Assembly (NCBI GenBank): GCA_954871525.1
Contig: OX940871.1
Location: 1,302,001-1,366,000, forward strand
Length of the DNA stretch: 64,000 nucleotides
Source of the DNA: Parietaria judaica
Lineage: Eukaryota > Streptophyta > Magnoliopsida > Rosales > Urticaceae
Direction: 5' to 3'
The position numbers were made by a program, and so were the translations under genes. Numbering within the stretch: the stretch's first letter is position 1; every line of letters begins with the position of its first letter. The notes beneath the pieces are model-generated. The model saw only the letters and a program-made list of their open reading frames with translations, was not told the DNA's origin and searched no databases. Below are positions 44,585 to 55,306 of this stretch, one piece after another.

Positions 44585-46915
44585 TAGAAGTCCTAAAGGA
44601 CTCGTTGAATTCGGAGAAAGAACGAGCCAATAGTTTCGAAAGAATATTTTGCATTTTAGAAGATTCGAGCGCGCTGAGGCAGAAAAAGTTAGAAGAATCA
44701 GAGAAGAAAGTTCAACAGCTTCAAGAATCACTAACATATATACACACAAATCTATACATCTATATATATGTGTATATATATTCTAGCTCATGATCAGGCT
44801 AGACGAGAAGGTATGAAACTTGGAATTCGAGAGCCAAGTTCTTCGCCAACAATCCGTGTCAATGGCACCGAGCAAGTTCCTCTCAGGGCGTTCGAGATCG
44901 ATTCTTCAGGTACTACCAGAGCACACCAGACTCTAAAACCGTCCTATGACGGCTTACATTTTCTTTGATGCGGTGATCTGCAGATAAGTAGCGAAAGCGG
45001 TCATCCCGTCATCGACATGAAGCCTCCGGTGGACCTTCACATCCAGAGAGACTCTTCAGAGGTGGAAGACAAGCCCCAGAAATCGCTGAACGAGAAACAG
45101 CAAGAGAACCAAGAGCTGCTCATCCGATGCATTGCGCAGCACTTAGGCTTCGCAGCGGACAGGCCGATCGCGGCTTGCATCATCTACAATCCTGCAGTGG
45201 TGGTCGTTCGAGGTCGAGCGCACCAGCGTCTTCGACAGGATTATTCAGACCATAGGCCAAGCTATCGAGGTCTCAAATCTTGCTTAAACTTTTACGGTTG
45301 TTTCAGCTTTGAACGGTTCACGGATTTGGATTTTGACCGTGTCAGACGCAAGACAACAATGAGGTGTTGGCGTACTGGCTGTCCAACTCGTCAACGCTCC
45401 TCTTGCTTCTCCAACGGACACTGAAGGCGAGCGGCGTCGCTGGAATAGCTCCCCAGCGACGGTGTTCCTCCGCCATGCTATTCGGGAGAATGACGCAAGT
45501 AAACAAAGTCGAACACACATGTTTCTCTAGTAAAACACAGGTGTACGAAAAGTATAACACGTGAATCGACTTGCTTTTCGCAGAGTTTCCGTGGAGCCCC
45601 GCAAGGAGTCAACCTCTCATTGATCAACGGTGGTGGTGGTGGCGACGCCCTTCGTCAAGTGGAGGCCAAATACCCGGCTTTGCTCTTCAAGCAACAACTC
45701 ACGGCGTACGTTGAGAAGATCTACGGCATGATTCGGGATAATTTGAATAAGGAGATCTCTCCTCTGCTCGGCTTGTGCATTCAGGTACGTGTCAATGTCT
45801 TCTCTCTTTCCGGTGAAGTCCGATCGATCACATTTCTTCGTCCGAAGAGCTTAGTGTGAAAAAATTACGAAGGCGCCAAGAACATCGAGAGCTAGCTTGT
45901 TGAAGGGGTCGTCGAAATCGATAGCCAACACGGAGGCCCAACGGGCGAGTAACAACAAGGCATCGTTAAGAGCCTCGGCAACTTCTTGAACACTTTGAAA
46001 GCAAACCATGTATTTACTCGACTCTTTTCTATATAGAAAAAGTACTTGTTGGGATTTCACCAACAAACGAGCACCAAGATAACACGATCGAATAATTGCG
46101 GAATAGAAGAACACGATAACGACGGACAGAACCCTTGATCTTATTAATCAACTGTATGGATTACAATCAGAGCTAAAGATACAAACTTTATCTTTCTACT
46201 AACCGGACCCGGAAACCAGACCCGACTCGACGATCGTCTTGGGCTACCCTCTGCACGGAAGTCTCCGCTGTGTAGCTCTCCTCTCAAGATGATCGGAGTC
46301 TTCCCAGAAACTTCAGACACCACCGAGAACCGGGTTTACGATCGACGCGAAGGATCTCTCCGACGGAACCTCCAGAAGACGCAGCTTCGTTCCGTCGTAC
46401 CGGCGATCTCCACTTCGCTCTCTCTGTCGATGACCGTTCTCCTCTGTCTGACTCTCTAGAATCGCTCTTTCTCTCTCTGGGATTCTCTCACTTTGGTTTG
46501 TCCAATTTCTTATTGTTCGTTGACGAGTATTTATAGAAATGACTCGATCAAGAAATGCTCTTTCGACGGTGACAGAATGTCATCGTCCTATTCGTTGCTT
46601 GAGGGGTTTAAGTGACGTTGACTCAACAAGTAGCTTAATGTTTTTCCTTAACATAACATCTATATTTGGTCTCGAATCTCGATAGGTACCGCCGTACGTT
46701 CTTGGTCCCTAAAGTCTTCACGCAGATATTCTCCTTCATCAATGTCCAACGTATATAATAATATAGACACGCTATATTTATTGATTCATCAAATAAAGAA
46801 AGAGAGTTTATAATTCATGTTCATGTGCAGCCTTCTGCTGAGACGGGAGTGCTGCTCGTTTAGTACGTTAAAGCGGGATTGGCCGAGTTAGAACATTGGT
46901 GTTACTTATATATAA
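44585..46915 (+). pseudogene. myosin XI tail (coiled coil to DIL domain) pseudogene
   Basis: Several exon-sized pieces match the cargo-binding tail of plant myosin XI in correct order: KKVQQLQESLT and, after an in-frame TGA, NLEFESQVLRQQSVSMAPSK (about 44590-44910); ISSESGHPVIDMKPPVDLHI to CIAQHLGF...RPIAACIIY with a frameshift into FEVERTSVFDRIIQTIGQAI (44992-45270); DNNEVLAYWLSNSSTLLLLL to MLFGRMTQ (45346-45500); SFRGAPQGVNLSLINGG to KEISPLLGLCIQ (45583-45785); APRTSRASLLKGSSKSI with a frameshift into IVKSLGNFLNTLKANHV (45871-46005); FLVPKVFTQIFSFINVQ (46694-46748); and LLLRRECCSFS then, frameshifted, YVKAGLAELEHWCYL (46834-46915). Introns are kept, so it is not a retrocopy. Motor and neck are absent and a mobile element splits it. 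It is a dead genomic fragment. Confidence 0.88.
46010..46683 (-). mobile_element. insertion in the myosin pseudogene, probably a solo LTR
   Basis: Myosin homology stops at about 46005 (ANHV) and resumes with VPP- and FLVPKVFTQ-coding sequence at about 46680-46700. The insert contains TGTTGGGATTTCACC at 46047, and on the minus strand a TATA box (tctataaatactcg, about 46529-46542) followed by a CT/GA-rich transcribed-looking region, which is the layout of a retrotransposon LTR. I could not settle exact ends or a 5 bp duplication. Confidence 0.5.
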
Positions 46916-46919
46916 TTAT

Positions 46920-48680
46920 CAACACATATAATTCAAATAAATTAAACCCTTATTTATTTGCACAATTACAAGTGATTTTTTTTCCTTTCGAAACGCTAAA
47001 TAATATATATATTAATTGTGTCCTCAAATCAAAACTATATCTTCGACCTCTTTTTCTTTGTTCTTGTGGATAGATTTTAATATTTTTCTTGATGTCTAAT
47101 GACTTGTATTGCCCACCCAACAACATATTTAGATTTGAGAGAGGACAATTGAGTATATGACAGATAAATGTCTAATTTATATGTCTACATCACTATATTT
47201 ATAGAATATCTACATTTAAATTTATTGTTATACGATCTCATTATCTTATATAACTAAAGGTGAGAGTGAATATTACTGTAGAGTCTACAGTAAACAGAAA
47301 AGCCATTAAAAGTGCAACACATGAGTGCTGTTTGGTAGACAACTCAAACTGTTTTTGTTTTCTTTATTCAGAATTTTATAGTTGTAGTGTGAAAAAAATG
47401 ACAGCTTTTTTTAATAACCATTTGGTACACATTAATTTCTGTTTTTTATTTTTTTCTAAATAAAAAAACAAAATAACTCTTTAGAATATGGGGTCTAAAT
47501 ATGGCAAGAAAACACTCCACGATCAAATGGATTAAAGGCTCCAACGGATACCTACAATCATATCAATCTAAATCAATCCGGCTCCAATCAGACTTGATGA
47601 GGCATAAGCTGACAAATCGTGGCAATAACTCTGATGAAGATCATTTAATTTCATACCGAATCTATTGTGTGACAATTTCTGTTGTTTTGACAAGTTTTTT
47701 ATTTATATATATATATATATGTGTGTGATTTTTATTCAATTAATTTACTCATGTCTTTAATCTCTAGAATAACCTCATTAAAACAGTAATGGTCTAGTTG
47801 AATATTCACCTATCAAATAAAGCTGAACCATTCAATCAGTGATTGGCGACAAGTAAATCAATATACTGCGTAGAAAGATCAATAAAAAGCTCAATTATTT
47901 AAGACAATAAAATATCATTAGGTTTTAAAACTATACACGTTATTCACTAGTGTGAATATCAAATTATTCCAATTATATCACCCAAATGCCTGACTTCAAT
48001 GTTAAAAATTGCACACTGATTTATTTCATACAAAAGTTTTAGTTACTTTGTTCCCGATGCATATAAATTGCATTTTTTTTCGTTTTCTTTATAATTGCAA
48101 TTTTTCTTCTCCGGTCGTTTTTCAGGCTTTCTTTATCGACCCAAACGATGATACGGCGTTACGGCTACCCAAATAGTGTGAGGACCACCACGCCAAATAG
48201 TGGCGTAAAAGACCTTGACGGACATTCTCCATTTCATTTTCGCTGTAGGTGAATATCGTAACATAATCAACGCGCTGTACCGATAAAGCTAAGGATATTG
48301 AAAATTATTTTTTAATTTAATTCTACTAATCGACATTTAAAATTAACAAAGTACTACTACAAGTCAAAGGCATGTTTAAACAAGCCTAATATAATATAAT
48401 AAAATAAAAAAGACTTAATCAGTAATATAGATTGTGATTACACAAATTAATCATTATATGATGAACCAAAGATTTTCGATATAAAATGCATTTTATCACT
48501 TAAAAACCGTCAAATCAAACAACTTAGTTAATACAAAATTATAACTTAAAATGATGCGTACACTGGAAGTCGCAATAGCCAAAAAAATTGATAACATTAG
48601 TTTTTGAAAAATTGATTACTTATGTAAACATTTTTATTAGATATACAAGTATTTGATGTATATCGAAAATTGAAAACATG
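46920..48680. other. AT-rich spacer, no gene seen
   Basis: Gene-free as far as I can see. TA and TG microsatellites lie at about 47700-47728. A short GC-richer patch around 48120-48260 shows no domain. Confidence 0.45.
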
Positions 48681-48682
48681 TT

Positions 48683-48931
48683 TTACCTCTTGAAGTATAC
48701 AAAACATGCCACGACGGCGGTGGCAACAACCGCAGCCCATGAATGCATTTGCATCACCGACAATGCAGCCACGCTTCCCTCGGCGGGGTTGCGCTCATCC
48801 CGAGCCTCGTTTTGCATCACCGACAATGCAGCCACGTCGCCCGCCAACTTTGCGGGGTTGAGCTCATCCCAAGCCTCGATCCACGTCACCATATACAAGG
48901 CACTTGTACATCTCAACATATACAACCTCAA
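48683..48931 (-). CDS. short paralogue of the repeat protein with C-terminal membrane anchor
   Basis: A minus-strand frame of 82 codons including the segment MVTWIEAWDELNP, which matches AMVTCIEAWDELN in the N-terminal domain of the repeat gene upstream. It has two short degenerate repeat-like parts (VAALSVMQNEARDERNPAEG, then VAALSVMQ) and ends with a hydrophobic helix and basic tail, SWAAVVATAVVACFVYFKR. The latter matches the C-terminus at 49078-48987 (WAVVVVIAVVACFVYFKNKK). I do not recognise the family. It may be the last exon of a duplicated gene rather than a complete gene, and an in-frame ATG at 48892 could give a 69-residue tail-anchored protein. Confidence 0.4.
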   Translation of the reverse strand: MRLYMLRCTSALYMVTWIEAWDELNPAKLAGDVAALSVMQNEARDERNPAEGSVAALSVMQMHSWAAVVATAVVACFVYFKR

Positions 48932-48986
48932 GAAAAATACGAGTATTGATGTATATCGAAAATTGAAAACAGGGAAATCTGCTCTT

Positions 48987-49078
48987 TTACTTCTTGTTCT
49001 TGAAGTATACGAAACATGCCACTACGGCGATGACAACAACCACAGCCCATGAACGCAATCGAGCAGCCACGTCGCCCT
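48987..49078 (-). pseudogene. C-terminal membrane-anchor coding end of the repeat gene
   Basis: Directly after the last repeat unit the minus strand encodes LKGDVAARLRS then WAVVVVIAVVACFVYFKNKK and a TAA at 48987-48989: one transmembrane helix and a lysine-rich tail, as in tail-anchored proteins. It is in the same frame as the acidic repeat reading, but a one-base deletion in the unit at about 49155 and the short units upstream disconnect it from the N-terminal start. It is therefore an end without a continuous reading frame. Confidence 0.6.
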
Positions 49079-52000
49079 TCAAATTTGCAGCGCTTCCCTC
49101 GGCGGGATTGAGCTCATCACACGCCTCGTCTTGCACCGATGATGCAGCATCATCCCCTCCAAATTTGCAGCGCTTCCCTCGGCGGGGTTGAGCTCATCAC
49201 ACGCCTCGTCTTGCTCCGATGATGCAACATCATCCCCCTCCAAATTTGCAGCGCTTCCCTCGGCGGGGTTGAGCTCATCACACACCTCGCCTTGCACCGA
49301 TGATGCAGCATCATCCCCCTCCAAATTTGATGTGCTTCCCCCGGCGGTGTTGAGCTCATCACACGCCTCGCCTTGCACCGATGTTGCATCATCATCCCCC
49401 TCCAAATTTGCAGCACTTCTCTCGGCGGGGTTGAGCTCATCACACGCCTCGTCTTGCACCGATGATGTAGCATCATCCCCCAAATTTCCTTCCCTCGGCG
49501 GGGTTGAGCTCATCACACGCCTAGTCTTGCACCGATGATGCAGCATCATCCCCCTCCAAAGTTGCAGTGCTTGCCTCGGCGGGGTTGAGCTCATCACACG
49601 CCTCGCCTTGCACCGATGATGCAGCATCATCCCCCTCCAAATTTGCAGTGCTTGCCTCGGCGGGTTTGAGCTCCTCACACGCCTCGCCTTGCACCGTGGA
49701 TGCAGCATCATCCCCCTCCAAATTTGCAGTGCTTGCCTCCGCGGGTTTGAGCTCATCACACGCCTCGCCTTGCACCGATGATGCAGCATCATACCCCTCC
49801 AAATTTGTTGTGCTTCCCCCGGCGGGGTTGAGCTCATCTCACGCCTCGCCTTGCACCGATGATGCAGCATCATCCCCCTCCAAATTTGCAGCGCTTCCCT
49901 CGGCGGGGTAGAGCTCATCACACGCCTCGCCTTGCACCGATGATGCAGCATCATACCCCTCCAAATTTGCTGTGCTTCCCCCGGCGGGGTTGAGCTCATC
50001 CCACGCCTCGCCTTGCACCGATGATGCAGCATCATCCCCCTCCAAATTTGCAGCGCTTCCCTCGGCGGGGTACAGCTCATCACACGCCTCGTCTTGCACC
50101 GATGATGCAGCATCATCCCCCAAATTTGCTTCCCTCGGCGGGGTTGAGCTCATAACACGCCTCGTCTTGCACCGATGATGCAGCATCATCCCCCTCCAAA
50201 TTTGCAGTGCTTGCCTCGGCGGGGTTGAGCTCATCACACGTCTCGCCTTGCACCGATGATGCAGCATCATCCCCCTCCAAATTTGCAGTGCTTGCCTCGG
50301 CGGGTTCGAGCTCATCACACGCCTCGCCTTGCACCGATGATGCAGCATCATCCCCCTCCAAATTTGCAGTGCTTGCCTCGGCGGGGTCGAGCTCATCACA
50401 CGCCTCGCCTTGCACCGATGATGCAGCATCATCCCCCTCCAAATTTGCAGCGCTTCCCTCGGCGGGGTGGAGCTCAACACACGCCTCGCCTTGCACCGAT
50501 GATGCAGCATCATCCCCCTCCAAATTTGCAGCGCTTCCCTCGGCGGGGTTGAGCTCATCACACGCCTCGCCTTGCACCGATGATGCAGCATCATCCCCCT
50601 CCAAACTTGCAGCGCTTCCCCCGGCGGGGTTGAGCTCATCACACGCAGCGCTTCCCCCGGCGGGGTTGAGCTCATCACACGCCTCGCCTTGCACCGATGA
50701 TGCAGCATCATCCCCCTTCAAACTTGCAGCGCTTCCCCCGGCGGGGTTGAGCTCATCACACGCCTCGCCTTGCTTGATGATGCAGCATCATCCCCCTCCA
50801 AATTTGCTGTGCTTCCCCCGGCGGGGTTGAGCTCATCAAACGCCTCGCCTTGCACCGATGATGTAGCATCATCCCCAAAATTTGCTTCCCTCGGCGGGGT
50901 TGAGCTCATCACACGCCTCGTCTTGCACCGATGATGCAGCATCATCCCCCTCCAAATTTGCAGTGCTTGCCTCGGCGGGGTTGAGCTCATCACACGCCTC
51001 GCCTTGCACCGATGATGCAGCAACATCCCCCTCCAAATTTGCAGTGCTTGCCCCGGCGGGTTTGAGCTCATCACACGCCTCGCCTTGCACCGATGATGCA
51101 GCATCATCCCCCTCCAAATTTGCAGTGCTTCCCTCGGCGGGGTTGAGCTCATCACACGCCTCGCCTTGCACCGATGATGCAACATCATCCCCTTCCAAAT
51201 TTGCAGCGCTTCCTACGGCGGGGTTGAGCTCATCACACGCCTCGTCTTGCACCGATGATGCAGCATCATCCCCCAAATTTGCTTCCCTCGGCGGGGTTGA
51301 GCTCATCACACGCCTCGTCTTGCACCGATGATGCAGCATCATCCCCCTCCAAATTTGCAGTGCTTGCCTCGGCGGGGTTGAGCTCATCACACGCCTCGCC
51401 TTGCACCGATGATGAAGCATCATCCCCCTTCAAACTTGCAGCGCTTCCCCCGGCGGGGTTGAGCTCATCACACGCCTCGCCTTGCACCGATGATGCAGCA
51501 TCATCCCCCAAATTTGCTTACCTTGGCGGGGTTGAGCTCATCACACCTTTGCCTTGTACCGATGATGCAGCATCATCCCCCTCCAAATTTGCAGCGCTTC
51601 CCTCGGCGGGGTTGAGCTCATCACACGCCTCGCCTTGCACCGATGATGCAGCATCACCCCCCTCCAAATTTGCAGCGCTTCCCTCGGCGGGGTTGAGCTC
51701 ATCACACGCCTTGCCTTGCACCGATGATGCAGCATCATCCCCCTCCAAATTTGCAGTGCTTCCCTCGGCGGGGTTGAGCTCATCATACGCCTCGCCTTGC
51801 ACCGATGATGCAGCATCATCCCCCAAATTTGCTTCCCTCAGCGGGGTTGAGCTCATCACACGCCTCGTCTTGCACCGATGATGTCGCATCTTCCCCTTCC
51901 AAATTTGCAGTGCTTCCCTCGGCGGGGTTGAGCTCATCACACGCCTCGCCTTGCACCGATGATGCAGCATCATCCCCCTCCAAATTTGCAGTGATTCCCT

Positions 52001-52185
52001 CGGCGGGGTTGAGCTCATCACACGCCTTGCCTTGCACCGATGATGCATCATCATCCCCCTCCAAATTTGCAGCGCTTCCCTCGGCGGGGTTGAGCTCATC
52101 ACACGCCTCGCCTTGCACCGATGATGCAACATCATCTCCCTCCAAATTTGCAGCGCTTCCCTCGGCGTTGTTGAGCTCATCCCAA
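49079..52185 (-). repeat. coding minisatellite: about 40 units of about 81 bp
   Basis: The core TTGAGCTCATCACACGCCTC recurs about every 81 bases from about 49108 to 52171; I count 40 occurrences of the gagctca core. On the minus strand a full unit encodes 27 residues, CDELNPAEGSAANLEG then DDAASSVQGEA, acidic and with one cysteine each. Because 81 is divisible by 3 and the unit lacks stops in several frames, long open frames appear in two frames of the minus strand and one or more of the plus strand. Six units near 49486, 50119, 50878, 51273, 51509 and 51826 are about 8 bases shorter and shift the frame. A 40 bp partial unit is inserted at about 50631-50690. Confidence 0.95.
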
Positions 52186-52355
52186 GCCTCGATACACGTC
52201 ACCATGGCATCAGCCACCTTCACAAAGTACGGGTCAGATTCTCTGAGACTCTCCTTCACTTGCTTGGAGAGCTCAATGACGCGTTTCTGCGCAGTGGTGC
52301 AGTCCTCGGGAAATTTGACGGCATCAAAGAACATGACCACCGTTACTTGCAACAT
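51816..52355 (-). CDS. N-terminal domain plus acidic repeats, unknown family
   Basis: The minus strand begins with two candidate start codons, at 52355 and 52334 (the second gives MFFDAVKFPEDCTTAQKRV). A non-repetitive domain of about 65 residues follows, apparently helical (VIELSKQVKESLRESDPYFV, then ADAMVTCIEAWDELN), then four and a half 27-residue acidic repeats. The frame stops at 51816 inside the first short repeat unit (GSKFGG then TGA), giving 179 residues from the first start. A TATTTAAAAT motif lies about 30 bases upstream of the first ATG. I do not recognise the family. If the frame were continuous the product would be a long acidic protein with a C-terminal membrane anchor; as it stands the gene encodes only the truncated form or is a pseudogene. 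Confidence 0.5.
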   Translation of the reverse strand: MLQVTVVMFFDAVKFPEDCTTAQKRVIELSKQVKESLRESDPYFVKVADAMVTCIEAWDELNNAEGSAANLEGDDVASSVQGEACDELNPAEGSAANLEGDDDASSVQGKACDELNPAEGITANLEGDDAASSVQGEACDELNPAEGSTANLEGEDATSSVQDEACDELNPAEGSKFGG

Positions 52356-52642
52356 GAGGTGTCCAGTGTCCCAGGAAAGAGCGTGATTTTAAATAGAGAG
52401 AGAGATTTTAAAAAAGATCGTTCGGATTTGATATAAATAGTTAAGACGCAAGTCCGTACTTCTGAAAAATAACGTTTCCTCCAAAAAGTCAGTTATATCA
52501 TTAATCATTTAACTCCCTTTAATTTTGATTTGATTAAATAATCGCGATGAAACTACTTGAATTTTGATCAAATAAATCTATACTCATCACCAAAATTGTT
52601 ATTGCTTGACAATTAGAAGAAAGAAATGACACAATTTATTTA

Positions 52643-53874
52643 GGATTAATTCCGAAAAAAAAAACTAATACTTTTAAAAAATAGATCAGTAGGTATCAAT
52701 TATTTTTCTCTTGAACCAAGTTTCAATTCTTTGATTTTGTATCTTTATTAGTACCTGTAGAGGGCGATTCACACCGCCTTACAGTCACAAAAAGACACTA
52801 CTCAAACACACGAATGAATACGAATGATGGGGTATCTTTGATTGATTTATGATTACAAAGGGGATCGGTCTCTTCCGTTTATAGCTTGGAACAAAGAAGA
52901 AGAATGCGATTAACTAAGACTGACGCTACCAAGCTGGTGACGCGAAGGGATTATCAACACTATGCGATGACTCTATCTTTCTCTCTTCTCTCGATAATTG
53001 CCAGCCCCCCTCAACTGGGAGCTCTTCCTCTATTTATAGCCCCGCTGGGACCTTCTTGGCTCGAATCCCTTGGATGATCTTCAGATGGTCCCCCCATGGA
53101 ATATCCTGTGGTCCTCTTCTCTGACATTCTCGACGCCTGCCAAAGGGGCTTGTTTCCACTAACGTTGTCCCCTCTGACACATCCCGCGCGCGCTACCCTG
53201 CAGTGGTCCCCTCGGACCGTACCTTCTTGTCGTATCCTAGGTCGAAGCCCTAGACCTCAATGGGCTTGAGGCCCATCCTCGGTCATCGCTCTCCCCGATG
53301 GGCCGCGAGCCCATTGAGATATGACCATCTTCGAGGAGCCCAGACTCCTCTCCTGGCCACTAACCTCCGTCAGTGGGCCGAAAGCCCATCGCCATTGCGC
53401 CCAACCCGACCCTCGTCGTTTCATAGGAAAACGACAAGTGTAAAGTTAGGAATGGATTTAACCAAATCCGACCTTAACAGTACCCATGTCAAAAATTTTG
53501 TCTCCTACTCCAGGTCAAATATTACTTTTGCATTGTATTTTTTTTTTTACTCAAATTCTTTGGTTTTGTCTTCTAATTTGACTTCCGTAAAAATTGCGAA
53601 GCATGGATTATGACGTTTTCGGTGCTTAAAAAAGCAATTGTACTCCCGAATAATTACATATCCTGCTATTGTCTTTGATTGTTTAACTTTCTAATGGCAT
53701 ATTTTCCCCGAAAATAAGGATTTTTTTGGTATCGGCGGAGGACGAAAATTTTGACGGAGGTACCAATATGGATACAAAACCAAAGAATAAGGACTTTATC
53801 CGGAAAAAAATAGAACTAACTTAGTGGTCCGTGTTTTTTTTTTTAAATATTGATACTTTTATCGGGATTAACCC
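52643..53874. mobile_element. Mutator-like foldback element carrying a nested solo LTR
   Basis: Ends GGATTAATTCCGA and, inverted, GGGTTAATCCCGAT are flanked by atttattta and aattattta, eight of nine bases matching. The inner arms attctttgattttgtatc (about 52729) and ggatacaaaaccaaagaat (about 53769) are inverted copies, as are the parts around gtcaaaaattttgtc (53488) and gacgaaaattttgac (53742). With the LTR removed the element is about 0.5 kb. No coding capacity. Confidence 0.75.
52756..53479 (-). mobile_element. solo LTR of a copia-like retrotransposon
   Basis: A 724 bp segment with ends TGTAGAGGG...CCTTAACA, flanked by a perfect 5 bp duplication GTACC (52751-52755 and 53480-53484). On the minus strand it begins TGTTAAGGTCGG, has a TATA box (GGGGCTATAAATAG, about 53030-53043) and ends CCCTCTACA. 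No internal retrotransposon sequence remains, so it arose by recombination between two LTRs. Confidence 0.9.
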
Positions 53875-53884
53875 AATTATTTAA

Positions 53885-54109
53885 TTACTTGGTTATTTAC
53901 ATGAACGTCCCTTGAAAATCATAAAATTGCAGATTCGCCACACTTATATGAAAGTTCAAACCGCACATCGTATTAGAATCCCATTACCGGCGGCATTGAT
54001 GGAAAACCGACATCTCCTTCTTGTTTTCAGTATAATACCGAGGATTAATCATAAGTGATGCACGGGCCTAATGAATCTTGAGTAAAAATAACGAAGCGAG
54101 CGAGACTCA
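53885..54109. other. short unassigned spacer
   Basis: AT-rich sequence between the foldback element and the duplicated DCC exon. I see nothing recognisable. Confidence 0.4.
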
Positions 54110-54230
54110 TCGTGCATTACAGGGCAAAACGTGCAAGGAAAGCGATTCTTGTGACATGTGACCTCGTACTCCATTTTTTGAAATAAAAACCACGAAATTT
54201 TGAAGCTCATACATGATACATACATACATT
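54110..54230 (+). pseudogene. duplicated last exon and 3' UTR start of the DCC gene
   Basis: From the intron acceptor 'gtgcattacag' on, the sequence matches the last DCC exon and its 3' flank at 42700-42815 with very few differences (GAGATGTGA there, GACATGTGA here). It lacks the other seven exons. The sequence upstream of the acceptor is unrelated to the DCC intron, so the duplication breakpoint lies at the exon border. Confidence 0.85.
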
Positions 54231-55290
54231 AGAGGTCCCCAACCTTTCAAAGTGTGGAAAAAAATACACAAGGTTTGTTGAGTGTAAAATTCGTTGGTCC
54301 TTTCGTTAATGAACGTTAACTTGAGCTGATTTGGCATTAGACGTTCGCCATGTGGCCATCCACGTTTGATAGAAGTTGCGGCATAAGTATTTTTTTTTAT
54401 TTTACATGTATACAAGTAATATATATTATCATTACGGCTAAAGTACAAAAAAATAGGGTTATTAGCGGCAAAAATATCAAAAAGTATCATTTTTATCCGG
54501 GATAATCCAAATAAAAAATTGTCGTGGCAAAAGTACCAAATTTTTTTAATCTTGTCGTAGGTTCCAAAACAGTTTTTTCTTTCGAAACGAAACGTAGCGC
54601 TTCACATGCATACAAAGTTTACAAACAATATATCATATTTATGGCTAAATTACCAAATCATTTTTTACACTAAAAGTACCAAATTATTTATTCTTAATTT
54701 AGAATGCAAATTTAATCCCTTAATCCCCCCATCATCTCGAATAAATAAGCATTCTAAATTAAGAATACATAATTTGGTACTTTTAATGTAAAAAATAATT
54801 TGGTAATTTAGCCATAATTATGGTATATTGTTTGTAAACTTTCTATGCATGTGAAGCGCCACGTTTCGTTTCGAAAGAAAAAAAAAACATTTGGTACTTT
54901 TGCCACGACAATTTTTGATACTTTTGCCACGGCAATTTTTTATTTGGATTATTCCGGATAAAAAATGATACTTTTTGATACTTTTGCCGCTAATAACTCT
55001 ATTTTTTTTGTACTTTAGCCGTAATGATAATATATTACTTATATACATGTAAAATAAAAAATAATATTTATGCCGCAACTTTTATCCCACGTGGATGGCC
55101 ACGTGGCGAACCTCTGATGCCAAATCAGCTCAGGTTAACGTTCATTTACGGAAGGACCAACGAATTTTACACTCAACAAATATTGTGTATTTTTGCCCAC
55201 ACTTTAAAAGGTTATGCATTATTGCCGTAATTAACAGAGGTACCTTAAACCCCTGTTGACCAAAGGTTATGCATTATTGCCGTAATTAAC
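54231..55290. mobile_element. Mutator-like foldback element in the duplicated DCC flank
   Basis: A near-palindrome: the arm with CTTTCAAAGTGTGG, 'ttgttgagtgtaaaattcgttggtcc' and 'gttgcggcataagta' (54250-54395) returns inverted at 55070-55205, and inner parts (ttcgaaacgaaacg, taccaaattatttattctt) meet near 54720-54760. The right end is followed by two copies of ggttatgcattattgccg (55210, 55266). The flanks acatacatt and catatatat are only roughly alike. No transposase. Confidence 0.7.
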
Positions 55291-55306
55291 CATATATATT
55301 ATATAG

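Noticed and set aside
45851..46114. Minus-strand frame EVAEALNDALLLLARWA
   Set aside because: It is the complement of a myosin XI exon plus part of the inserted element.
49188..51881. Plus-strand Ser/Ala-rich frames (SSHASPCTDDAASSPSKF type)
   Set aside because: They are the reverse reading of the 81 bp units; start domain, anchor and TATA-like motif all support the minus strand.
49079..52185. CRISPR-like array
   Set aside because: Units are contiguous and near-identical with no unique spacers, and this is a plant nuclear genome.
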